Assembly: GCA_039519185.1 (NCBI GenBank)
Contig: CM076847.1
Coordinates: 76,533,747-76,597,746 of the forward strand
Direction: 5' to 3'
DNA length: 64,000 bases
Source: Astragalus membranaceus
Lineage: Eukaryota > Streptophyta > Magnoliopsida > Fabales > Fabaceae
The stretch's first letter is position 1. Each line of letters starts with the position of its first letter. Under the pieces are notes generated by a model. The model made no database searches and was not told the DNA's origin. It was given only the letters and a program-made list of their open reading frames with translations. Position numbers and translations under genes: made by a program. Below, piece after piece: positions 55,676 to 64,000 of this stretch.

Positions 55676-56179
55676 ATGGCCTCTATACATTCACTAGCAA
55701 TATTATTTCTACTTAGTGTTATGAGCGTCACCACTTCAGTGTTGGCTAATTACAAACAACCCACTTATGAACTTCCAATTACGAAAGAGCTGCTCACAGA
55801 GAAAACAATACACTATAATTCCAAACTTTTGTCTTCATTAGCCGCCACCAAAACCCCACCTTGGCATTGGGCCCTAACTAAAGACGACAAAGAAATTGAC
55901 CTACAAATTGAGAAAGAGCTGCTCATGGAGAAAACAGTACACTATAATCCCAAATCTTTGTCTTTATTAGTCAAAGAAACCCCGCCTTGGCACTGGGCCC
56001 CACCTAAAGACGACGAACCCGGCAAAAAAGTTGACCGTCCAAAACCAATAATACCAATACCAATTGAGAAAAAGCCGCTCAGAGAGAAAACAAGATACTA
56101 TAATCCCAAATCTTTGTCCTTATTAGCCGCCAAACCCCTCTTTGGCACTGGGCCCCACCTGAAAAAAATATATAATTAA
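55676..56179 (+). CDS. Gene D': second copy of the HYNPK...PPWHW secreted protein
   Basis: Encodes the same 167 residues as gene D. In the coding part I see a single difference, a silent TTC/TTT change at codon 11. The structure is therefore the same: signal peptide 1-24, PRP-like mature start, three repeat units and the frameshifted end of unit three. Promoter and TATA box are also duplicated, so both copies could be expressed. The near identity reflects the recent 13.6-kb duplication rather than selection. Start chosen as for gene D. Confidence 0.8.
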   Translation: MASIHSLAILFLLSVMSVTTSVLANYKQPTYELPITKELLTEKTIHYNSKLLSSLAATKTPPWHWALTKDDKEIDLQIEKELLMEKTVHYNPKSLSLLVKETPPWHWAPPKDDEPGKKVDRPKPIIPIPIEKKPLREKTRYYNPKSLSLLAAKPLFGTGPHLKKIYN

Positions 56180-57139
56180 TCAAAGTGATATATCTATTTT
56201 TGTATGTTAAAAATAAGAATTGTGTTTCTCATATGTATGAAGATATTTAAAATAAGGCTTTATGCCTATGGGTTACCTTATATATGTTTCAGCAACTATA
56301 TTTTGTAATGTCGACTAGCTAAATAAAATTAAACGTGCCTTACATATGGTAATTTTTTTCTAATACATTATTATTTCATTAAATCTTTGAAGGTACAATC
56401 AAACTTTTTGTACAAAGTACCTTTTCATAGGAATAAAACTATTAATTAGAAGAGTAAAAGAAATTTAGTAACTAGATTTACTTTATTATAATTTCTTTTA
56501 ACCAATTAAGTGATAGTCTGATATGCATTTTCTAAATGTATTTTAGTAAAACAATTGTTCTAGGAAGTAACATCCAAATTTATCTTACATACTTGATAAT
56601 TATATGAATTATATGATAGGAATAATTATAACTTTACACTCATACACGTATACAATGTTTTAAGATTGATGATATGATAAGAGATGCTCACATTACAATC
56701 TTTTTACACGTACTTTTTAACACAATCTCATTCATTATTTAAAATTCATATAAGTCGTAAAAAATGTATATCGGACCCACATGAGTTAGTGGAACTCCTT
56801 TGAATTTCACCACTAAATAGAATTTTATTAATAGTGTCTACATCTCCCATCATCTGTGCAAAACGTTTTCCACTTTCTGAGATGAGTTATATAAAGAGAA
56901 ATAACAATCATTTGCTAAAAGATTAATACAAAACAAGGGATAAATACATACCATGTTTTTTTGGCAGTGTTCACACCTAGTTGATTTAGAGACTCCCAAA
57001 AAGTAATTGATCAGAATCCTCTAGGAGATAAAACCTTCTGCAAAAAATGACACATATACTACTACAAGCCTCATAATCTAGCACTTGAGTCTCCTATTGA
57101 GCATAGCACCACTTTCTCTTTTGCTTAAAATTTACAACA
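56180..57139. repeat. 3' flank and shared downstream block after D', cut by the gypsy element
   Basis: Counterpart of 42058-43019. Ends at AAATTTACAACA where the gypsy LTR begins at 57140. Confidence 0.8.
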
Positions 57140-57540
57140 TGTTCTGGACTGAGCCGAAAGCCCACTCTGGCTTAGACTGGCGAAAGCCGGCCCATAAACA
57201 AGATCAGAGGCCAAACCTTGCAAAATCAACGGTTCAGATCGATCCTCGCAGAGACTCGCATGATTAACGGCCGAGATCGACCACGCTGATCCAAGGGCCA
57301 GCGCTGCCCCTCTAACACTATATAAAGGAGTACTGTTCACACCGAGAGGTACACTTTTTACCCATATCGTTACTCTGCTCACAGTCTCACACTCTTACTC
57401 TACTGACTTGGGCGTCGGAGTGACGTTGCAGGTATAACCCGGGCAGAGCTCAGAATACGACCAGACATCAAATATCAACTCAACTCATACATTCGAGTTG
57501 AAGACTCACGGCCGTTTCCTTGGGCGAGCACTTCAGTTCA
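57140..57540 (+). repeat. 5' LTR of gypsy element, unit 2
   Basis: 401 bp; 4 bp shorter than the unit 1 LTR because one CTCA is lost near the 3' end. TATATAAAGG at 57319. Confidence 0.85.
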
Positions 57541-57558
57541 TTGGCAACCATAGTGGGA
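57541..57558 (+). other. Primer-binding site, unit 2
   Basis: TTGGCAACCATAGTGGGA immediately after the LTR. Confidence 0.6.
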
Positions 57559-57593
57559 GATCCGTCTCCAAACGTTATCCCACCTTTGTTCCG

Positions 57594-60193
57594 ATGGCTC
57601 TGCGAGGTAGACCACCCCGCCAAAGGAACCTGCATTCGCAGAGCGTGGTTGATGTTCCGAACAAACCGCAAGAAACCCCAGAGGGAGTCCCGGTTACTGT
57701 TGAGAACATCGTTCAAGGCGCACCCTCCGGGCCGGCTACTCAAGCAAATGTCATTCTACCGGCAAACGCCGCTGGAAATGTTAACACAAGTAACTTCAAG
57801 AAACCAGGGTGACGTTCAATCCCTAATGGTAAGAAGAAATCCGTCTAGGTGACATAGATCTCCTCCGAGAAGATATCTTGTGCACCGGTCCCCACCCCGG
57901 CGAAGAGGACAAGGAGGAGCTCAAACGCCAGCAGGGACACCACGCTCCTCGACCGATCCTACTTATTGGCCAGAAGAGCCCTCATACCAAGAATCTTCTT
58001 ACGATTCATCTGGATCGACCACCCGGTCAAGGAGCAGGTCATTTGATCAATATGCCCGTCCCCATCACAAGAGGCGTTCACCAGAGCGACGCTATCAATA
58101 CGGGTACCCACCAGAGCGATGTGGTCATCGAGGCCGACGCTTTGAGGACCGACCACCTCACGGAGAAAAGAGTGACATGAGGATGGGACCCTTCACCCGA
58201 GACATTGACGAATATCCCATCCCTCGTGCCCTTGAAAAACCCATGTCGGATTTAAGAATGTACAACGGCGTGAAAGACCCCGATGCCCATCTGAGATATT
58301 TCGATTTGATGATGCAATACCGGGGGGCATACGGGCCAGTGAAGTGCAAGATATTTCCACTAACCTTGGAGGGGCCAACCTTAGAATGGTTCACAGAGCT
58401 GAGGCCGAACACCATCTCCTCCTGGGAACAACTCGCTAAGGTTTTTTCTGCCCGTTTCACAGCTTCAAGGCTGAAACCCAAGTCGCACGCGATCCTGAAA
58501 GCGATCAGACAAGAGTCCGGGGAAACCCTCCGCGACTACATAGAACGGTTTAACAAATAGGCTACCAACGTAAGGGGACTGGAAGACGATATGAGACTGT
58601 GGTTCCTCCGGGACGGGCTACGTACGGGCAGTCTGTTCAAAATTGAAGTGGGTGTGAAGGAACCACCCAATTTGGAAACTTTCCTCCGCAGATCTCAGAG
58701 ATTTATGAATTATGAAGAGAGGGCGATGGCGACGCAAGCTGTCGTAGGGGGGCCGACCAAAGAACCCCAAGGCGAACGCGGCCAGAGGTCGAGAAGGGAT
58801 CATGGAGGTCCGTCAAGGGATTCCATATCTAGAAAGTTCTCAGATCGCACTAAGCTCAACACCTCCTACGCCCAAATTCTGAATGAATGTGCAAATACAG
58901 AGTTTAAGGATATCAAGAGGCCTGTACCGCTTGTCCTTAAAGAAGGACAGCGCCCGTCCCGTAAGTACTGTCGCTATCACCGCAGTAACGGGCCAACACC
59001 AATAACTGTATGGCCTTAAAAGATGATATAGAAGAATTTATCAGAAAGGGTAAGCTTACCCAATATGTAAAGAAGGGACAAGCAGATGAACGAGATGAAA
59101 AGCAAGCAACTCGCTCCCCTCGAAAGGGGAAGGCGGTGGTCAACGAAGTGTCTAAAGCCAGAGAAGACGACAGCGATGAAGAAGAAGAAGAAGAGCTAGA
59201 CACCAGAAAATCAAAAGGGCGGCAAGTCGCCATGGTGATTACCGGGGGATGCCCTATTGATGGAAGAGAAACGAACAAGTCCATGAAAAGAAGATGGAAG
59301 GAGATCATGAGTCGCTTCAACATCCATGCCCAGGGTTCTCTCGAAGAGACTGCCCATATCTTTTGGGGACGAGGACTTGCTAGATGGAAAGCCAAACAAG
59401 CAAGTTCCACTACTTGTAGTCGTTGTAATGGCAAATGTGGAAGTAAGGAGGATCCTGATCGACCAAGGGAGTTCAACCGATATCATCTTTGAAGACCTCC
59501 TGGACGTGTTGAAGATTTCGAGAGATGACTTAAGACCTAACAGAGGAACAAATTTGACCAGTTTCAATGGATCGTCCACAACACCCCTCGGTCGCATCGA
59601 ATTGATGGTCACCTTTGGGGACGACGGAGCAGAAAAACCTCAATGTAGGACAGTGAAGACCGACTTCCTAGTGCTCCCGTGCAAATCAGTATACCAATGT
59701 ATAATTGGCCGACCAACCTTGGGACGACTCGAAGCAGTCACCTCAACCGTACATCTAAAGATAAAATTCTACTCTAATGAAGGCGAAGTGATCACCCTCC
59801 TAGCCTACCTCCTTTCGGCAAAGAGGACGTTCTATATGAGTTTGAAGGAGCAAGGTGAGCTTGAGATGAAAAAGGTGGGTAACCCGAGAAAAGGAGGGAA
59901 CGAAGTCAATGTGGCCGACTTCGATGCCCGCTACGATCCAGATAGCGAGGAAGAAGAGGGAGATGACTTTTTGACCAGAGGGTTGAAGAAAAGAATTAAG
60001 AGACACGAGCCTGATGGAGAGTTCACCCAAATCCAGCTGGGAGATGATCCCGAGAAAACAGTCAAGATCGGGAGCGACCTCCCAGAAGAAGTGTGGGATC
60101 AACTCGTCCAATGTCTAAAGCAACATACTGACCTATTCGCTTGGAGCGTGGCCAATATGTCGGGGGTCCCACCAGAGGTAGCATGCCACACCT
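57594..60193 (+). pseudogene. Gypsy gag-protease, unit 2
   Basis: The leader from 57594 (MALRGRPPRQRN) is shifted by an 11-bp loss near 57770. An arginine-rich part and the gag core are in one frame at 57880-58560 (226 codons), ended by the TAG also seen in unit 1. The frame resumes to 59019, then overlaps the acidic linker (59010-59492). Protease is at 59326-60193, with catalytic LIDQGSSTDIIF at about 59452-59487 (family pattern D-x-GSS). Later comes the protease-RT linker with acidic EEEEGDD and LPEEVWDQLVQCLKQHTDLF, and a stop at 60195 after CHT. Structural gag makes the virus-like particle and protease processes it; this copy needs repair at several points. Confidence 0.85.
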
Positions 60194-60195
60194 AG

Positions 60196-61624
60196 CGGTT
60201 GACCCGTCAGCCAGATGGGTCGCTCAACGAAGACGTGTCTAGAAAGAAGAAAAAGCGCGAGCTGCAACGAAGGCAGTTGAAGACTTAATCGAGGCCAGCT
60301 TTATCAAAGAGATCAAGTATACGACATGGTTTTCTAACGTGGTATTAGTCAAGAAGGCCAATGGAAAATGGCGCATGTGCGTAGACTACACCGACCTCAA
60401 TCGTGCATATCCTAAAGATGCCTTCCCAATCCCCAGTGTTGATCGATTGGTAGACAATGCCATCGGGTTCTGATTATTATCATTCTTAGATGCATACTCG
60501 AGATATAACTACATCCCCATGTACCCACCTGACCAAGAGAAGACGGCGTTCATGACAGAAAAAGAAAACTATTGCTATCAGGTTATGCCCTTTGGGCTGA
60601 AAAATGCAGGAGCGACCTATCAAAGAATGATGAATAAAGTTTTCCAAGGGCAGATAGGCAGGGTAGTAGAAGTCTACCTGGATGACATGATTGTCAAGAG
60701 TAAAGTGGATACTGACCATGTGGCCGACTTAAAAGAATTATTTGCAGAAGCCCGTAACAACTCGCTCAGGCTAAACCCTGAGAAGGGCACGTTTGGAGTA
60801 AGGGCGGGCAAATTTTTAGGCTTCAACCTGACGGAAAGAGGAATTGAGGCCAACCCGGATAAATTCCGAACTGTGACAGAAATGAGGTCACCCACCACCA
60901 AAAAAGAAATACAGAAATTGAACGAGATGGTGGCCGCGCTTTCACGATTCATTGCCAAAGCAGCAAACAAGTCGCTCCCACTCTTCAAACTGCTCAAGAA
61001 GGAGGCAGAGTTCGAGTGGTCGCCCGAGTGCGATCAGGCAATGGATCAGCTGAAGGTCGCTCTACTACAACCTCCTGTACTGACAACACCGGAGCCAGGA
61101 GAAACTTTGTACCTTTACCTAGCGATCACTGACGAGGCACTGGCCGCAGTGTTGGTACGCGAAGGCGACTCCAAGCAAAATCCTATTTATTTTATCAGCA
61201 AAGCTCTTCAAGGTCCTGATCTCAGGTACCAAAAGATTGAGAAGTTGTCTCCCGCGTTGGTGGTGGCCGCTCGAAGATTAAGAGCATATTTTGTGGCCCA
61301 TCAGATCGTCTTGAGGACGCACCAACCCATACGGCAAATCCTCCACAGGCCGGACCTAGCAGAAAGGATGATAAAGTGGGTGATTGAGTTGTCAGAGTTT
61401 GGCATCAAATACGAACCCAGGTCGGCCACTAAAGAAGTGTTCCAAATCAAAGAAGTGTTCGATGCTAAGGAGGTGATCTTGCAAAGGTATCTGGAAAAAG
61501 TGAGAGAACTACTTGGGCAGTTTGAATATGTAGAGTTAAAACACGTCCCTCAATCAGAAAACACTAAGGCAGACATATTATTAAAGTTGGCTAGCACGAA
61601 AAACCTGGGAACCATAGAAGTGTG
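60196..61624 (+). pseudogene. Gypsy reverse transcriptase and RNase H
   Basis: RT begins in a broken frame (WFSNVVLVKKANGKWRMCVD near 60330) with a TGA at 60472 after DNAIGF. It is then open from 60519. The active-site YLDD is at 60675-60686, with YQVMPFGLKNAGATYQ before it. The RT connection and RNase H-like part follow (LYLYLAITDEALAAVL, PIYFISKALQG). Near 61431-61460 the frame jumps from YEPRSATK to DAKEVILQRYLEKVRELL, skipping the part where Tat elements keep a second, archaeal-type RNase H. The jump is marked by a direct repeat, AAAGAAGTGTTC, at 61431 and 61449. It ends HVPQSENTKADILLKLAS. Confidence 0.85.
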
Positions 61625-62941
61625 ATTCAGAAAGTCCGACCTCAGTGTAGTGTCCGACTTGATGTCGCTCTGACTCCGGATATTTGCATGGTCGATCTAG
61701 AAGATTGCTGGATCGACCCTATCCTTAGATACATCAGAGACGGAGAAGAACCAAGCGACCACAAAAAACAGCCTTGGTACATAGGCGAGCGGCATCTTAC
61801 TCGATAATTGAGGGGAAGCTTTTTCGAAGGGGATTTTCCATGCCACTCTTGAAATGTCTCCCACTAGAGGAGGCTAGTTATATCTTAAGGGAGATACATG
61901 AGGGGATATGTGGAAACCACCTTGGAGCTCGAGCTTTAGCAAAAAAGGAGCGGGATACTACTGGCCCACAATGGAGGACGATGCAAAAAAGTTAGTAAAG
62001 AAATGTGATAAGTGCCAGCGACACACAGACATCCATGTCACTCCCCCAGTCGAGTTAAACAGCATAACTGCACCATGGCCGTTTGCATGGTGGGGGATCG
62101 ACCTCTTAGGTCCATTTGCAGTCGCTTCTGGGAAACTGAAATACTTGGTCGTTGCAGTAGATTATTTCACCAAGTGGGTGGAAGCCGAACCTCTGGCAAC
62201 CATCACGTCGGAAAATTGTTTACAGCTTTTCAAAAAGAACATCCTCACCCGTTTCGGGATTCCTGAAGTGTTGGTTTCAGATAACGGTACCCAGTTTGCA
62301 GATAAAAATTTTCAAGAGTACCTGACCGAGCTAGGGGTGAAGCAGCGCTTCACCTCAGTCGAGCACCCCCAGACCAACGGTCAGACAGAGGCCGCCAACA
62401 GAGTCATCTTGCGCGGGATGAGGATGCGGTTAGATGAGGCAAAGGGAAAATGGGCAGAAGAACTCCCATACGTACTATGGGCGTACAGGACTACCCCCCA
62501 CTCTACCACTGGCGAGTCTCCTTTCAAGCTAGTTTATGGCACGGACGCAGTTATCCCGGTCGAGATCGGGGAACTGAGCTGGAGAACAACAAACCCCAAG
62601 CCGCTCCAAGAAAATGAGGAGGCGATCAAAGAGGAACTTGATTTGATTGAAGAACTTCGTTCACAGGCCGCCCTAAGAGAAGCATTGATCAAGCAAGGGA
62701 TGGCCACACGGCACAACGCCAAGGTCGTCCCAATAGACTTTGCTCTGGGACAGCTCGTCCTTCGAAGAGCCAGCATCGATTAGAAGAATGCTTCTCAAGG
62801 GAAACCCGCCCCCAATTGGGAGGGCCCTTATAGGATCATCTCCAAGACGGGGAAGGGTGCTTACCAGCTTGAAACGATGAATGGAGGACCTATCCCAAGA
62901 ACTTGGAACGCGATGAACTTAAGAAGATACTTCATTTAGTT
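61625..62941 (+). pseudogene. Gypsy integrase
   Basis: The N-terminal zinc-binding part is spread over frames (HEGICGNHLGARALAKK at about 61900-61945, then CDKCQRH near 62005), with frame breaks near 61790 and 61945. The catalytic core is intact in one frame from 61908: Asp in GIDLLGPF at 62100, Asp in VSDNGTQF at 62280 and Glu in NGQTEAANR at 62388, the D-D-35-E triad. A TAG at 62781 interrupts before the C-terminal part, which continues in the same frame (NWEGPYRIISKTGKGAYQLE) to the true stop at 62936-62938. Confidence 0.85.
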
Positions 62942-63460
62942 GTAAATAATGAATGTCATGATATGAAACGAACTATGTAAACCGGGCGGGACACTCTTTT
63001 TCCCACAGGGTTTTTTATTGAGGCCCGCCCGTCCGTCATAAATAAGACGAGGCATTATTTTTATTCTGTATTCAAGTTTACTTTCCCGCTCTAGGTTCGG
63101 TAACCTAATGATACGAGCAGGCCCTAAGCATAGCCCCGCAGGGTCAACGACCTACGTGGCGAGTTAAAACTGAACCGAGTTTGGTAAACTGCCCGTTAGG
63201 ATTAAATTAAGTACTTGGACGAACCAAGCTACAAACGAAGCGGCCTAACGAGACGGCCACACCTCCACGAGCGAGTTCAATCTAGATGACGATCATAAAT
63301 ATTCAGCGAAAAGAACGGTCATTTATATTCAACGTAAAAGAACGGGCACAAGCAAGTAAAATAAAAAGAGAGTGCATTAAAAGAGATTTTCCCGGGAAAT
63401 GTCGGGCTCCTTAAGTGCATATTACAACAACGAGGGCGATTAAACAAAAGATCAAATGAA
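62942..63460. other. 3' untranslated region of the gypsy element
   Basis: Includes CCGGGCGGGACACTCTTTTT and GGCCCGCCCGTCCGTC. This pattern follows integrase in many plant Tat-like elements. No coding sequence on either strand until the antisense frame. Confidence 0.6.
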
Positions 63461-64000
63461 TTATGCAGGTCGCTCGTAAACCACGGTCTCAGGCTTGATA
63501 ATATTGCCGTCCTTGTCCTTCTCCGCAGGTTGAACGATGCGGCCGTCTCGAAGGGAGTGAGCATTATTAATAATGTTGGGGTCGATCTCCAGATTAGGAT
63601 AGACATATTTCATTTGAGCCAAGGCTTCGTCGAACCGCTCCTTGCACAAAACCATCGTAGATTCAATCAACTGATCATACTCCCCCAAAGCATCATCTCG
63701 CTCCTTACGCAAGATCGACTGATCTTTCTCCATTACTTTAACGTTTTTCTTCAGAATGACAACCTCCTCTTCAAGCTCCTTAACCTTTTCCGATAACCCG
63801 TTGAGTTTGATCTCCCCGGACTTTACTTTCTGATCCGCCTCAGCTTTGGCGGCCTTTAAATCATCCCGCCCTTTGGTTACGTTGGAGAGTGATGTCCTGG
63901 TCTCAGCAAGGGCATCCGCAGTGGGCTTAAGGGCGGACTCTGACTCTAGAAGTTTCTTTTTTACAGACTCCAGCTCCGTCCGCAACTCTGAAATATATTC
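63461..64000 (-). CDS. Antisense ORF of the gypsy element, coiled-coil (partial)
   Basis: Open on the minus strand from the window end (entering at EYISELRTELESVKK) to a stop at 63461-63463; 179 codons seen, the start is outside. The first 120 residues are a heptad-rich coiled coil (ESVKKKLLESESALK, VKELEEEVVILKKNVK, KDQSILRKERDDALGEYDQL). The end is a conserved-looking globular tail (VLCKERFDEALAQMKYVYPN, DGRIVQPAEKDKDGNIIKPE). Tat-lineage plant retrotransposons are known to carry such antisense frames between integrase and the 3' LTR; their function is not settled. Intact where seen, unlike gag-pol. Confidence 0.7.
   Translation of the reverse strand, partial: EYISELRTELESVKKKLLESESALKPTADALAETRTSLSNVTKGRDDLKAAKAEADQKVKSGEIKLNGLSEKVKELEEEVVILKKNVKVMEKDQSILRKERDDALGEYDQLIESTMVLCKERFDEALAQMKYVYPNLEIDPNIINNAHSLRDGRIVQPAEKDKDGNIIKPETVVYERPA

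Larger units (their letters stand above)
45454..59565. repeat. Tandem duplication, unit 2
   Basis: Repeats unit 1 with three main differences: 1.48 kb of extra sequence at 50409-51886, a loss of about 1 kb at 53220 (removing copy C), and scattered 1-11 bp changes. Beyond 59565 the gypsy element goes on, which unit 1 does not. Confidence 0.9.
57140..64000 (+). mobile_element. Ty3/gypsy Tat-like retrotransposon, unit 2 (runs off the window)
   Basis: Order: LTR, primer site, gag, protease, RT-RNase H, integrase, then a long 3' region with an antisense frame. This order (PR-RT-RH-IN) defines Ty3/gypsy. The antisense coiled-coil frame past integrase is a feature of Tat-lineage elements. The coding parts have several stops and frame breaks. 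The 3' LTR is outside the window. Confidence 0.9.

Overview
The window reads as repeat-rich nuclear DNA of a flowering plant, most likely a legume. There is no bacterial or organellar gene content. The only plausible host genes encode small secreted proteins that open like legume repetitive proline-rich cell-wall proteins (signal peptide, then a mature start such as NYKQPTYE). The rest is transposable elements of almost every plant class, many nested, several carrying pieces of host genes. Species is not determinable from the sequence alone.

Layout. 1-3310: Ty3/gypsy-derived DNA with a GC-rich GGCGCC minisatellite (485-1945), an 81/82-bp tandem repeat (2211-2445), a reversed gag fragment and a cut-off LTR. 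3586-5225: a heavily decayed Ty1/copia polyprotein. 5805-9681: a putative non-autonomous Helitron split by a 2.36-kb solo LTR (7065-9424) with a perfect 5-bp target duplication. 10533-12928: a Mutator-like element (MULE) carrying a broken plant-mobile-domain gene. 13020-17260: two copies (A intact, B broken by a 1.2-kb MULE) of the secreted-protein gene. 17262-20312: another MULE, a SINE-like unit and a hAT-like element. 20436-23763: a complete CACTA element carrying exons of two unrelated host genes. 23810-31850: remnants, a Tourist-like MITE, an Athila-like LTR with primer site, an internally deleted copia element, a CACTA 5' end and tandem repeats.

31852-59565 is a tandem duplication of a unit of about 13.6 kb. 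Each unit holds a hAT-like element, copia fragments, a MULE, captured exon fragments and gene D. Unit 1 also holds the pseudogene C, which unit 2 has lost. Unit 2 carries 1.48 kb not present in unit 1, with an alpha-tubulin fragment and two CACTA-type 3' ends. Each unit ends in a Ty3/gypsy (Tat-like) element inserted in the same shared block. The unit 1 copy stops at the duplication junction. The unit 2 copy runs on through protease, reverse transcriptase, integrase and a long antisense coiled-coil reading frame to the window end.

Working picture: an old tandem array of a secreted repeat-protein gene (A, B, C, D, D') was expanded by local duplication and then broken up by transposons. D and D' encode identical proteins and are the best candidates for living genes, with A next.
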